From Patella vulgata (lineage: Eukaryota; Mollusca; Gastropoda; Patellidae): a DNA stretch of 64,000 nt. Below are positions 45,701-60,700 of this stretch, piece after piece. Below the pieces are notes generated by a model, which was not told where the DNA came from, did not search any database, and was given only the letters and a program-made list of their open reading frames with translations. Position 1 is the first letter of the stretch. Each line of letters begins with the position of its first letter. The stretch is taken from contig NC_065886.2 of the NCBI RefSeq assembly GCF_932274485.2, positions 41,279,501 through 41,343,500 of the forward strand, written 5' to 3'. A program made the position numbers and the translations under genes.

Positions 45701-48700
45701 TTATAAGCAGATTGTCTTCACTCTACGTTTGGACACCGACGCCCTGAACGACATTTGGTCAGTCATAACTTTGCTTAGAATAAAGTAGTTTAAAAATTTC
45801 AATATATTCATTTTTCATCATCTATTTTAAAATTATTATAGCTAGAACAGTCAGGTCTTTATCGAAATGTTACATAATGCATCTCTAAGTTTTGATAGAA
45901 ATCATATAGATAACTGGGGGTTGGTTTTCTGTGCAATAACAACGAGCATGAGCTGTATTATTGTGGGGATTTGTGTGGCTATATTTTAAATAGTTTTCGC
46001 TACCACAAGAAGTTATAAGACAATATAGCCAGGATTGTTTTTTTTTATTAACGATATATAAATCTGTAGCTGGTTTCCCAATATCCAAAATCAATTTGTG
46101 TGTGTTTTATTTAAAGAAAGAACATATTTAACTGAGTATATTGTCTGATGGTTAAATTCTGTAAAATAGCCATGTTAAAGTATACAAATTGATTAACAGG
46201 TTAATATTGTCAGTTGGTCCATTCCCATGTCAGACATCCAGTGGTAAATCAAGGTTCTGAATTTCTTGTTGTTTGCATACCATAATCCAAAAGGCAGAAA
46301 TCTGGTTACACATCATTAGTTTATAGTACAGCTATGAAGTTAATGTGCCTTCTTTTAAAATGCCGGGTATCTATCATGACCAACTTTTAAATAATGGCTC
46401 CTTGCCATCATTCTAATGAATTATTGGGAAGAGTTCATTGATTTTGCTTTATCCTGGATAACTTTTGTTTGTTGAAAGTTTAGCTAATTGACTATCAAGC
46501 AGAAATCTATCGGTTATTCACAGGTGCCACGTAAAGAAAATCCTTCAAACCATACTACTTTAAATCTAGATGCAAGAAACATCGTTGGTTACAAAGACGC
46601 ATTATGTAAAATTTAGATAAAGAGCTAACCATTCTTGCCATAATAATTCAAAAATAGATAATGAAAATTTCATTCTAATTATTTTATTCTGAGCAAAGTT
46701 ATGACTCTTTGAAAATGTAGAATAGATGGGTTATCATCGTAGCAACGGTACTTGAAAATCAAGGCTAACTCTTGATTATCCATTATATCATTAGATTTTT
46801 AAATATCAACCATTTGATTGTCTAGCGAGTTGATTATAGGCTTGTTATGTCAATAAATGTCTAAATAATAAGTTATATAACATTTGAAGCCAAAATAAAG
46901 ACCTGTGATGGCAGCTTTAGCTCTCACATTATGCATCTTTTTAAGTATAACTGGAAATAAATGAAATTGGAGAGGTAATCGATTGACCTGCTGGAGAACT
47001 ATTCCCGGTATCCCCAGTGGTCTCATTATGTTCCACTCCACCAAAACCCTGGGTTCATTCATGGGGTATTCCCATATTCAAATTATCTGCCCTCGATTGT
47101 CGCTTGGTTCTACGAATCAATCAAAAAACAGTTTACAAACCAGTCTTAGCCTCATTGTTTACATTCGCAACAATTCGATGGCTTGTTCGCTCGATTAATA
47201 TAAAAGAAGTGACATGCACACAAAAAGATGTCGTATGCCGGTCTTCATTAGCCCAGTTGGACGAGAACAGTAGGACATGAACCCCATTTCATTTCTTAAT
47301 TTAACAAAATATAACTTGATATTGATTAACGATCAGGGTTATGAAGTAAAGTCAAATGATCAACATATTAATATTTACAAACACTAAATCAACTAATCAC
47401 ACTAACTCAGTCACAGTGTTTGTTTTTCTAGTGGTTATAGGATCTTGGACCTAATTAACTCAAAGGTACTGTTAGTCATGGTAATTTCGCAGGACACTTG
47501 TAAGTTCAGACACTGACATATATTTTGGTCTGTCATTCATAGGTCCATTCATAATTTCTTGTCAGAGTTCTTGACCGATTTGTTCAAATTCAGAATTTTG
47601 TGATTGCAAATATTACGAATTCTTGTGAATGCAATACTGGACAAAACTCAGTGAGTTCCATAAGTAAACTGTTTTGAATTTCAAAATATTCAAATTTCAA
47701 ATGCATTTTGACTTTAAAGCTTGTTAACATGATAAAATTCAAAGTCCTTGATTGAAATGTTTATAACTTTTTGGGCTTGTTATGGGGTCTATATTGAAAG
47801 TTTGAGCAAATTTTGATCGTAAATTACAGTCATTTTGCTGTTCTTGATAGAATATTGTAGAACTTATATAGATTGGTCATAGTTCATATTCTAAATACTG
47901 AAAACAATCCAGAACATTTTGTAAAACTTGGTTGGATTGTTCACTCGGGGACAAGGTGGAACCCTATTGCTGGAGCAAAAAAGTTGGATGCTAAACCCTT
48001 TTTCATTTCATTGAGAGTCGGTTGGGTAGTTGGTGGTCTGGATGTTTAACGCGTGAACGTGTAAGTGAGTCAAGTGGCGTGGTTTCAAATCTCCGCTTGT
48101 AAATGACAAGGAGTAGGGTCGTCTGTCCCCCGCCCCCCTTCTCCTCCCCCCTACGCACAAGTGAATTATTGAATTAAAATCGAACCATATGTTAGTCCGG
48201 AAATAAACTAGTTTGTGTTGAGTGGATTTAAACACCATTTTTCTCTCTCTCCATTTCATTGAGTTTACTTTAAGTTCAGAATCTGACTTTTAAAGGTTAT
48301 ACAGGACAGAGCACTTTTACATTCTTTGAAATGTATTCAGCTTGATTTGTTGACATTTAATTTGTCTGTTTTTTTTTTAATTGGGATACTTGTCTCGGGA
48401 TCATGAAACATTCCTTAATAACTTATTTTATTTTAGGACAAATACTATATTTTAGAAATTTAAAGAAATAAATAGGAGTTTATAATTGATTAGATATATA
48501 TTTTTGTAACATAGTCGAAAATCTGGCATTCCTCATTAAAAGCGCTTTAACTACTTTGTCAGCCAATCAGCCTATAACATACTGTCTCACTGTTTCTGTT
48601 GTACCGTAATGAATTAATTAAGTGAAAGTGTAATATCACAGGTTTTAGTAGGGAAATAAAGTAATAGATTTATTGGGTATTTCATATAATTACCTGACTA

Positions 48701-51700
48701 TCTTCAATCTGTTGTTTTACAGGTAAAAACACTTTACATTTTGACTGTTGGGTATCAATTTCAGGGATCAGTTTCAGATTAATCAAATTGATCAAGGTAC
48801 AATTTTTATTAGCTGATTAGTTATTACCTTAGATCAAATACTTTATAAATTTTAAACATTAATGTTTTCAATGAATGATTTAAGGAATTGAAATGGGGTT
48901 TGAGTTCCACTTTTCGGCACCAACCTGGCTTAGACTGGCTTATGCCATACATTGTGCTATGAAGGAAATTTTGAACGGACAGCAATTGAATTTCAATGGT
49001 CAAATTGTTTTAGTTGTTGCAGGTGCACAGAAATGTGTACCGGTACATGGGACATCAGTTTTCGCCCCATCAGAACAACTAAATGCAGTTTGGAAACCAT
49101 GCAGGAAATTCACAGGAAACCTCTCTGTCTACACCGGGATCAAACCTTTAATGTTCTAAGATTGATTTCACTTTGTTTAGATGTGTTATAAGTCAGATAT
49201 ATCCGTCACAGCTAAGCACTGTTCTGTACGGCTAAAGTGTTTTGAAATTTGAACTTAGTTATCTAAATACCATTAAGTGTAAAAATCAAATCAAGTTAAA
49301 AACAATCACAGAAAACAAATCTGAGTCACAAAGAAAACCTAAGATTTTAACAAGATCTCCTTCTTTCCTCGTACTGATTGATCTCTTCAAATGTCAGTTT
49401 TTCCGGTACAATAGATAGTGTTAATGGTAATGTGGGATCTCATAGAATCAAACATCATTATTGAAATCAATGTTCTTTTTTTAAGGCTATTACTCTGAGT
49501 TTAAGAATGTATTAGAATCAAGAACAAATAATTTATTTGTTAACACTACAGCTTTTTATAATATCAATTGATTTTTGAATTATGAAGTTCCAGATTTGTT
49601 TGATTTCTTAACTGCATTTTCAGTATGCTATCTGTACATTTCTGAAAAAATTCTACAAATACTTCAAAAGTCTGTGCAGAAAATGGATGGCCATCTATTG
49701 ATTGCATGACTAAACATTTATTGATTTGGAAATAATATCAGGGTTCATTAATTACAGAAAATACTACAGATACTGTACAGAGAATTTAAAGTTATGGCTT
49801 TCTATTGATAGGCAACACCAATTTTATTATCTGTTCTTCAGGAATACCTGTAAAAACTTTCCTTCTTATTTCGTTAAGAAAAAGACTTAATTAAAAAGTA
49901 CTTTGTTGTGCTGTTCATAAGCTTTTAGTATCAATCAAATGTTTAATTTTTGAAATTTTATAAACCAATTTGCTATTTATTTATTAGGGCCCCGAATCTG
50001 AAGAACATCACATCAAATTTGTGTGGCCTGTGTAATCAATATGTTTATGGAGCACATGTGCTGCCCCTCAACACTTTTACATTTTTAATAACATATTAAC
50101 ACCACAATCAATGACACATTCTACGGATATCATTCAATAAAAATTAAATACATCAACAGAATTTGCAACTTCAAGGATGATGATGATAAGTAAATATAAA
50201 TATAAAGAATGTGGGGACCCTTCGGGACTAAATCTTATGAATTTGTATAGCCATTCTTTGTGAAAGTTCCGAAGTGTGAACCCATTTCGATTTAAAATGG
50301 TTCAAATATTATCCAACGTGACACATCGTTTATATCTCAGTTGGAATCAGTCGTGAAAGGCCCAATTATCTGTACTGTAATATTTCTACTTGTGTATCAG
50401 CCATTTAAATGATGTGATTGGCTTTTTTACGGAGAGTATATACGGCATGGACTATTTTCGAATAGGATAATAGATGCCATTTCTCTTTGGAGGGCTTGCT
50501 AAATTGAACAATGGTGGGGTCATAAACCATTATATAAACGATCGAATTTCGTTTTGGTAAGCTAAAAATAGTTTTCGCTCGGATTTGAGCGTATATATTT
50601 TTATAAGGCGTATAAAGCTACCAGAATAGTTTTACCTTTTATACGATGATGGTGATCTACTTTGAATCAAAATCGTCTAAATTTGCTATTCAAATTCCGG
50701 AGAATTTTGACTCCGGTATAACAGTATAAATTTGTTGTTAAATTTATGAAGTGTTTTGTACTCCGATATAATGGCTGATGGCAGAACAAATGCTTTCTGA
50801 TTGGCAGATTATACTCCGGTAAAGTTCCGGACGTAAAATTGATCAGAGTCGTTTCGGTAAGGGGTCAACTTCACCCTAAGTAAAGTTTGACTGTCAGTTC
50901 GGTTTCTCGTTTTAAGGTGACCGCAGTTAAAAAATTCTTAGCTGTAAGTGTACTAAAATTAGAAATCTATGAGTGGCAAGTAGCCGTCCCAGATTGCTCT
51001 CATGAAGCAACTAGTTTCGTTCCGTTCGAACTCATCAGGCATAAGAGAGATTGTGCAGATGTAACCTTTATATAGTCGTTCGGGACTATAAATAAGTATA
51101 AGTAAAAACAAAATCCATCTCAATGATCAATAAATAAGTTACTGGATCAAAATGGCTTTATTAAGTTCATTAGGATTTTAAATATTTAGGGTTTTTCAGC
51201 CATGCAGTGGATCACTGAAGTTCCAGGGTTGAGGGTTTGATCATCCAGTATTTAAATAATATGGAAAGTATATGGACAGAAATACATTTTACACTAACCA
51301 TATTTTAGACTGGTTGGTACAGAACAGTGGCATGTTAAATTTTCTTTCCAATCCCTTGGCTCAGATTAGAACATGGAATATGTTGACCAATAAAAATCAA
51401 ATTGATAAGTTTTAAGTCGATTAAGGGATGTTTACCTTATGGAAAACAATTTTGTGTTAAAATCATGCTACAGAGTGATAAGTGATTATCAATTTTCTTT
51501 TCCTAACCACTTCCAATTCCTGAACTCCAACCTCCTGGAATCAAGCTTTAGGAGAAGTAGGAACCATTATAAGCATATTTACTGAATTTATCTCAGAAAC
51601 AGTTCAAAATATATCTTCTGGTATATATAACTCAGTATACTGATCAATCCAATGACAGTATTCATAGGTGTGCTTTTTTCTAATTAGAAATGAAATGAAA

Positions 51701-54700
51701 AGGGGTTTAAGGCCTACTACTCTGCTCCTACTGGGCTAATGAGGGAAATTTAGCCCGGACAGTGGCAGTTATTTCGAATTCCAACTGTCACAGGTTCTGT
51801 TACCCTTACCAAGCCCTCCCGATGAATTTCAATTATCTTTAATTTTGTCATTTTTTTATGAAATCATTTAAATATGTAGACTGTGCATATCTATGGCATA
51901 TTTTTTCTCGTCTGTCACTTTATGCAGTACTTTCACCGCTATTGACAAAAGAAACGCTGCTTCATACCAGTGGGTGAGATGTTTTATATGTAAACGTAAA
52001 AACTTCTTAACAGTATATATTTAATATTTCTGCAGTGATATATTAATGCAAATCTCATGTGCAAAAGTTCAGTTAGGAATATGCATATTATTGTGCTTTG
52101 TTCTAGTAAAATTTAGTCTGTCAGTGTTTTGTAGTACAGTAATTTATCTATATTATTTATTGAACAAATTCTCAACAAAGAAAAACTTGAAGTAGAGTAG
52201 TACTGGTAATATCTCCAAGGAGATAACACACTGTAGATATCGCCTAATACCTAACAAATAATTAATAGTATGCATTAACTATAGGAGAAATAGTATTATA
52301 AAGACAGGATATTCTTTGTATATATGTACTTTAGCCATACATTCTAAATGTATCTATTGTAATGTTAAGTAAAATGTTACTACCATTCTTTTAGGAAGGT
52401 AGTTTGCAGCAATTATGTTTTTTTTTCCTTTGTTTTTATGTCATTTCCAGTGAGCAAAAATAAACTATTACTTTTTATATTGAGAAACAATTATTAGAAA
52501 AACGAAAAAACAGGATATGAATAATTGATGTGTTCCAGTGATTCTTTTTTTTTTTTTTTTTTTTCAAAAACACCAAGTCAATCAAACCTTTTTTTTTGCT
52601 CTTAATATAAAATTCCAAATTTTTTTTTATGTATAAATTATTCCAAGTACAATGCTTTTTTGAAGAAAAAAAAATGTAATTCAAATAACTCTTTTGGGGG
52701 CTTTAAATATAATAATTCAAACATGGAATTCATTGAAGATTACTCTAAACGCCCATAACCCATGGAACATTTAGTTCTGACTAAAAATTTAACAATTAAA
52801 CAAAAGAGGGTAAAATGGAAAAAAAAAAGAATTAAATAAATTACAAAAACGATAATAGTGGATCAAAATAAGTTCTGAAAAAATGCTAAACTTTTTTGAT
52901 AATAATAAAAAAAGAAGAATCTTACCTTAAGAAAGATAACAGGAGCTATGAAATGTTTTCTTTAACCAAAGCCTTGAGCAGTTAGGCACTACCTTTGAGA
53001 ATAAAACACAATTGAAAAAGACTGGAGTTAGATATTAACCACTCTTTTATATACCATCCAATCCTAGGCGACTATTATAATGGGCATATGATTATCAACC
53101 CACAGACTTCTATGACGTCACAAACTGGAGGAAAAACGTCCAAGACTGGATGAGTGATCAAGCTCCATTAAAAAAAAGTGCCGTGCAAGAAATTTACACC
53201 TTTATGTGATGAGAAAATACATAAAATAAGTAGTTGTCAATTATGGTTTATGGGAATAATCATATGATTTATGGCCTGCTAACATGATGAGGATCATCAA
53301 GACCCCCTTCATCAATCTAGTAATTAATTTGTGAGACAAAGATATGACAAAGTTTGTTAAAATAGGAAACTCGTAATAACCCTCTTTTTACATTAAGTAA
53401 TTACAATTGGCTAATGTTGCTGGGGTTTATGTGCTTGATTAAATATCTTTCCTTTATTCAGAGAATTATTATTGACATTATCACATTGGCTTGGGGCGAC
53501 ACCTACACAATTGTCTCTTAATTGATCAAACTTTTTTTTTTTAAGTGAATTTATGGATGCTTCATATTCATTTGAATTGGGACATGAGAGTTTTATAAGA
53601 AAATGTATTTTCAAGACTGTTCATAGAATCCAGTTCAGTAATATTTCCTTAGGTTAAGAAATTGAAGACAGAGTTGGTAAATCATTGTATATCACTGGTT
53701 TGCCAACTGTGCAAGCTGTGAGTTGGTGATAGATTACGTTTTTTCGATTTACTTTTTTATTAAATATAACCATAACTTTTATCAAGAAATTAATCTTAAT
53801 AATATTTTTGTCTTTGGTATATACATGCCATGCAGATAAGATTCGGCTATTTAATTGTTTGTGATATACATATATTTGATTGGGTTTATTATTTTATTTA
53901 CTATTTTATTAAAATATAAATTAAATGAAATGGGGTGTATTATTGTCCTACTGTTTTATTAAAATATAACAGTAACTTTAAGCAAGAAATTAATCTTATT
54001 AATATTTTTCACTTCCGTATGATTAGTAAAATATGATTGTGCATGCCATGCTGACAAGATTCAGGTATTGAATTGTTTTAGGTTCTCCCACCTTTCAGAG
54101 AAAACTGTGACTAATAAAATGAGTTTGTCCATTTGTCTGTCAGTCCAACAAAATTTTTGGGGAAATCAATAACTCTGCTTCTATTGTAGTTTTAGGTTGA
54201 ATGTTCAAACTTGGTGTAGATATTTATTAGCAGAATGTCTTGACTGTGTTCGATTATGATCATTTTTTGCTATGGCTAGGCTAAGCAGGGGTAAGCAATT
54301 CGATTTGGAACATGATAATTTTGATTCCAATTCAGTGATAGTTTCATTTACACATACATCGATGCCTTAACGAAGTTCAAGCAGATGTAAGCACTTCGAT
54401 TTGTCAGTGCTTTAATTATAACACAATAATTCGGGGAGTAATGAAATTGTGTGTATACATCAATACTTTGACTAAATTCGATAATCTGCATTTTCTGCTT
54501 GGGTTATGATATAAGTAATTTGATCGCTTGATCCTTTATGAAAATATAAATGTGCAATTAATTAATGAGTGTCATCTATTTATTATGGGATAAGCTTCAC
54601 TTATTGCTTGTTATATTTTAGTCAACATAAATATAAAGCACATATCATTCACTCTTGGAGTCTTCAGTTACATCGGGACCTCACAATAATATAATCAAAT

Positions 54701-57700
54701 ATATAAATCTCTAAAAACATTATATAAGAGTTAAATCGAGGTTATAGGATAAAAGTGCTAACAACAAATAGTTCACCTTCATATTTAAAGATCAGTCTAA
54801 CGGATGTTTGTACAACCACTTAACGCGGGGACTTCTTCCATTATCAAGTAGAAAATTTTTCCAAAACTTGATAAGAAAACAATAAGACTGCTCTCCAGTG
54901 CTAACCCTGGGCGCCATTTTTTTTCTTGCCAGATTTCATGCCATATATTATTTTTTCTGCCAATAATTAATAAATGTTAAAAGATGCCTTTTAGTATTTT
55001 TTTATTTATTGTTTTTCACATTTTGATTTACAAAAAAAAAAAAACAACATTATAAAATATGTTTTCCATCTTTATAAATATACAGCTATAATTTTTTAAG
55101 CTTTTGAAACTCTTAAGTTATCTATAAAAAACACCTGACCTAGATCTACCCTTTTGAAGAACAATCAGGATTTAACGGTTTCTAAAATTTTGGGGGTGGA
55201 ATTTGTCTTTTTACATGTACTAAACAAATCTTCTGTTATTATTGAACTTTGAATAAAGTTCAGTTTTTAATTTATGGCATGATATGAGATGATAATGATT
55301 GGCTTTCGTCAATCCCATGTATATTTTTAAACTGTATAGCAACAAACCTGGCCTTGCTTTTTAACGGTACCATAAAGGCATTTTATAATCCAATAATCCC
55401 AAATAAGAGAATGAGTATTGTTCATATATAGTTTCCACCATTTTGATTTGATATAGAGACTAAAGTGGTTTAGGTATTTAGTCTCTGGCATCAAAATTTA
55501 GAGACTAATGTGGTGTACGTTATTTAGTCTCTGTGACATTAAACTCTGAGTGAAGATATCCCAACTAATTATAAATGGATTTAGATGACATGTGTTTTTG
55601 GTGTATCGAAATACAGGACCACTCACGTACCATTTTTATGCATTTTTGTGGTCATGACTATGTATTTTAAAATTGAACACAGAGCTATTTTGGTTAACTG
55701 GAATATGTTGCAACCATAAATAAATACAAGAATTATTGGTACTTATATCATTGCTATTTACAGTTCAATATTTTTCTCACGAAAAGGTTTCATGTGTCAT
55801 TTATAACAATAAATTTTGACATTTGTTTTTTTATTTAATTCATTTCAGATAAATCAAAGTGAGAATTTATTTTAAACCTGTAACTTAACAATTGCAAAAC
55901 TCTAAAAGATCTTTTTTTAAAAAAAAAGGAAGTGATTTAAGATCTTTAAATAATACTTTCTTACATTTATCTGTGTTTTTCACATTAATTTGCGTATTTA
56001 ACTGAGATTTTTTATTGTGGTGCACAGTGTTAGATATATTTAGGAAGGGCAACCAATGGATTTGGCTAATAGAGAGAAACGTCAGTGAGGGAAGTTTTTT
56101 GAACTTGGCAAATGGGTATAAATTGTTTTTTGATTGTAAGTGGGGATGGTGTGGGTGGATGGTCGAATGGGTTACCACATGCACTTTAAGTCATAAGGTT
56201 ATAAATATTGTGAATATTTTTCATATGGAAATAACCATATTAAAATGTTCAAGCGTTTCAGCAATTTGAGATCTTTTGCTTAATAGTGTTATTTATTCAA
56301 TTGACTGGTTACTTGTTGAAAACAGTTGGTTCTATATATCACTTCAATTTGATCAAAATAAGAAAATTATGTTCAGTTTGTTTTGTACATGTAATAATTT
56401 GTTTATTTTCTGAATATGTACTTTATGTTATATGTATTACATACAATGGCAGACCAACATCATCAGGGAATTATCATTTCTTGATCTGAACTTTCTATAC
56501 AAGAAATATTTAGTTTACATTAGTTATAAACGAACTAGATCTCAAACATTACATATAATAATTAAAGCAAACCAAATAATTTATATTTGAGTTCAGGGCC
56601 CTTATTCACGAAAACTTAAACTAAGTTACAACCGAAATTTTAAGAAATACTGCAACTTCATTGGATATATGCAAATTGATTTTACTGGTCATCCAATCGA
56701 ATTGCAGTATTTCTTAAAATTTCGATTGTATCTTAGTTTAAGTTTTCGTGAATAAGGGCCCTGATCTATTTCAGATATTACTGGCAAATTTTTTTGTCCT
56801 ATATGGTAAATAATTGCACTTAAAAATCTGAAATCAGAAAGGCTACTGATTAGAAGAAAATTGATTATAAATACATGGAGGATTTTGGACTTGAATCTGC
56901 TTAAAACAAATAGCCACTAGTAAATGTTAGCTAAAAAGAAAATCCAACCTTTGTTTGGTCTTGGACACAAATCACCCAGCTTTATTCTGAATTTTCTCTG
57001 AGGCTATTGAAATCAGTTTATTAGAAGATTATACAGGAGAGAATTACTAAACGTGCCTGGCTTGATTACCAACGTCTTTGTTGGATTGTATTATGATTGA
57101 TCAATAAAATTTGTTTGTATTATCATGATCAATAAAATTTGTTGTTTTATCAGTGAATTTTGTTGATTTGCAGATATTGGTTAAAAGAAATGTGAGAGAT
57201 GCAACGGGTTTTTAGATATATTTAACAAATAAGATTTTTAATGTAATATCATTTAATAGTGAGTGCTAAAATAAATAATAAATTTAAAATACAGAGGAAA
57301 GGTTTGATTAATGACTGCTTTTTTTTATTGACACAAATGATGTTATTTCGGGTCTAACATATAGTTTAATTTTTTGCCGATAGGGGTCTTTCTGTGGGAG
57401 GAAACCCACGAGGTTGGACAGACAACCCTACTCCTTGTCAGGTACAAGTTGAGAATTGAAAACACGGCAGTTGACTTTTATTACAGACCTTGTGATCAAA
57501 AGTGCACACTTTAGACCAAAAATGATCCAAAATTGTATAGAATGATCCCTTAGAATATTTACACAGTGACGTCAATATTCGATATGACTGTAATGAAATG
57601 ATCTATGATATCTTACAGTACTGTCGAAATTTGTCTTTGCCAAAAATTTGTTTGAAATATTGTTTTGATTAATATAAATAATAATATGGATTAAATATTT

Positions 57701-60700
57701 CTCGTTATGTTTGTGAATATGTACTTAGGTATTATTGTGCCAAGATTTAAGGTATTAATAAAGTTATAGACGTTTAATCCATTTTTGAGGGCCTAAAATC
57801 TGTCCCTTGGTTTAATCCATTTTTGAGGGCCTAAAATCTGTCCCTTGGGGCTATTACATCTAACTGTTTGAATGGCTATTACATCTCATAGAACACAAAT
57901 TTTTAGCACATAACAAAATCAATTAACTTTAGACACATGCAAAATTCAAAACTTGAAGGTTATTCATTTTTGTGACTGAACCACCGTCATGATGAATATT
58001 AAACTCAGATACATAAGTTGAAAGAATAATGTGTGGTTTATATTAAGGTTATGACAGTCACTGTCCGACGAGGTTAATAGTAGTATACATACAGTCAATT
58101 ATTGTTGTTACATTTGATTTATCTTGATAGTGTTCCGCATTCCTGCTAGCTACGTTGTCATATAAATTCTATTGAAACATATCAATTAGTATTATAACAA
58201 TCTGTTGTTTTGGTACAAGGTAATCAAGGAAGTCATAAAACATTATATAGATAGAGTTTCTTACACAGGAAGTAAGCTTTGTTGATTATCCCTTTATATA
58301 ATTTATCGCCTTCCAGAACATGTGGTGTATTTTCTGTTTTTGTAGAAATAAATATATTTTGACTAATGTCTGGTAATCCAGCATTTGTTCATACTCTTAC
58401 CACTGAATTATTTTACAATTATTTAAAAATTACAAAAAATCATTTTTTTATGATTTGATTACATGAGCACAGAGACCTTTACTATAGTAATTATTTTGTA
58501 CTAATACAATATATATTGAAAGGTTGGTTGACTACACGACACATAGTCTGCTACATGATGTCCCATTTTAGCACTTGGGTTTCACAAAGGGGTTAATTAC
58601 AATATGTTCCACTATTATGAGGATTCCCCTATACAGTGGTCAACTACAATATGTTCCACTATTATGAGGATTCCACCATACAGTGGTAAACCAGAATGTG
58701 TTTCACTATAAGGGGATTCTGTTATAATGGGGAATCAAGTATAGCAACTACAATTTATTTCACATACAGTGGTCAACTAGAATGTGTTTCACTATAGTAT
58801 AAAGGGAATTCTGTTATAATGGGGATGGGGGGGGTTGGATGGCTGAATGGTTAGCGTGCGCGCGCTGTATCATAAAATCTGTCATTGAGTTATGTGGTGC
58901 AGGTCGATTGTAGTCGATGTTTGAAAATAGGGTTTTGCAAAAATATGCTAGTTTTACAGAAATTATGACAGGTAACTTGACTGATGGGTTCCCAAGATAT
59001 TTCGGTCAACTTTTAAAATAATAAGAGATCATGACCGAAATGTACCGCCAACTATGAACCCACGCAGTAGATGCTCGGTAGATAAAAACACTGGGGGGTG
59101 TATTTGGTGAATCTGTCAAAACATATTTGTCAACCTGAATATATTATTTTGGGGATGAACATTTAATGAATTGAAAAATACTTCAGTCTCTTTCCATGGT
59201 TGTTAATGAGATTTCCAAAATATATTTACTACATTAAGTTCAGAAAGTCCTGAAGGAACTTTCAGGTAGACTGGGTTATATTTGGTAGTTTTATGATCAA
59301 AGATGTTGATGCATGTCCATATCCTGATTCCACAGCCTTTCTACAATATGATGAAAGGTATAATGTCTTACCGATGGCAATCTTATTAACCACCTCATTA
59401 TGTGCTTGTCATAAAAATAATCTGTCATTCCCGCTGTCTTCTATCTTTTAATTACATTTGTGTATATGATGCGCTCTGCCTTAATATTGTGCGATTTACA
59501 TTTCATGCTGGGGTGCCTGAAGCAGAATCAGCAAAATGAACTATGAAACTGATATGTTTGACAGAAAATAGAATCTGCTGGCTTAGTGATTGTCAGTGGT
59601 GCTGGATGCATCTGTGATAATAATAAAATAAAATGAAATGAAATGGGGTTAGCTAATGAAGACTGGCATACACCATACAGTGTGCTATGAGTGAAATTTT
59701 GACCAAACAGCGGCACTATGACCTACTCTTCTATTGAATTCAGCCTGGAGGTCGGGTGTTCGATCCCTGCATTGCCCGAGAAAGTTCATCCAGATTTTCG
59801 GCGTGGTTTCCCCTTGTCAGTGATGCTGGACGGAGGTGATAGTGCCACTGCCCGGGCAAAATTTCCCTCATAGCACACTGTATGGCATATACCTGTCTTC
59901 ATTAGCCCAGTATAGGAGCAGAACAGTAGGACATTAAACCCCATTTCATTTCATTTCATTTCTATTGAATTCCAACTGTAAAGGGATCTTTTACGTGCAC
60001 GCCAATGTGTATACAGGACCTCGGTTTTTCATCCCATACAAACGACTAGACATCTGTCCTTGTCAGGCCCTCAGTTTTGCATTACAGACAAGGGGAAACC
60101 ACGCCGGAAAATCAGGATGAACTTTTTCAGCCAAAGCAGTGATCAAACACCCGACCTCCAGGCTAGCGAGCCAGCGTCTTACCCACTTAGCCATCATGAC
60201 CCCCCATGATGATAATGAAGACAAAACAGCTGCTACATTCTGGCTAAATGAATGAGACGCATTCTGCAAACCTGTTATTTGACAGTTTACGATGAACCAA
60301 GATATCAAATATTGGCGGTTTAACTACTTTTAATGGCTCGGTACTTTATTTTAAGTTATGCGATAAAATTGATACAAACAGAATTCCAGTTAATCCTGCA
60401 ATACATGAAAAGTATTGTATGACCTGTTTTTATTGCAAAGAGTAATTCATTATTTAATTACTGCATGTAATTATTTTACCTGGTTCACAAGAACTAAACA
60501 TATAGAAATTCCAATGTCTCCAAATATGTTCCCTAAGATCATTTATCTTACTGGCAATCATAAATGATACTGAATAATCATACATTTGTCACCACAGTCT
60601 GTCAAGACCTGATAATTACTTTTCTATGGTCTATTTATTTGGCTACCATAATAATTTCATTGTAATACTATGTTTTATTTTATATATATTCCTTATGAGT

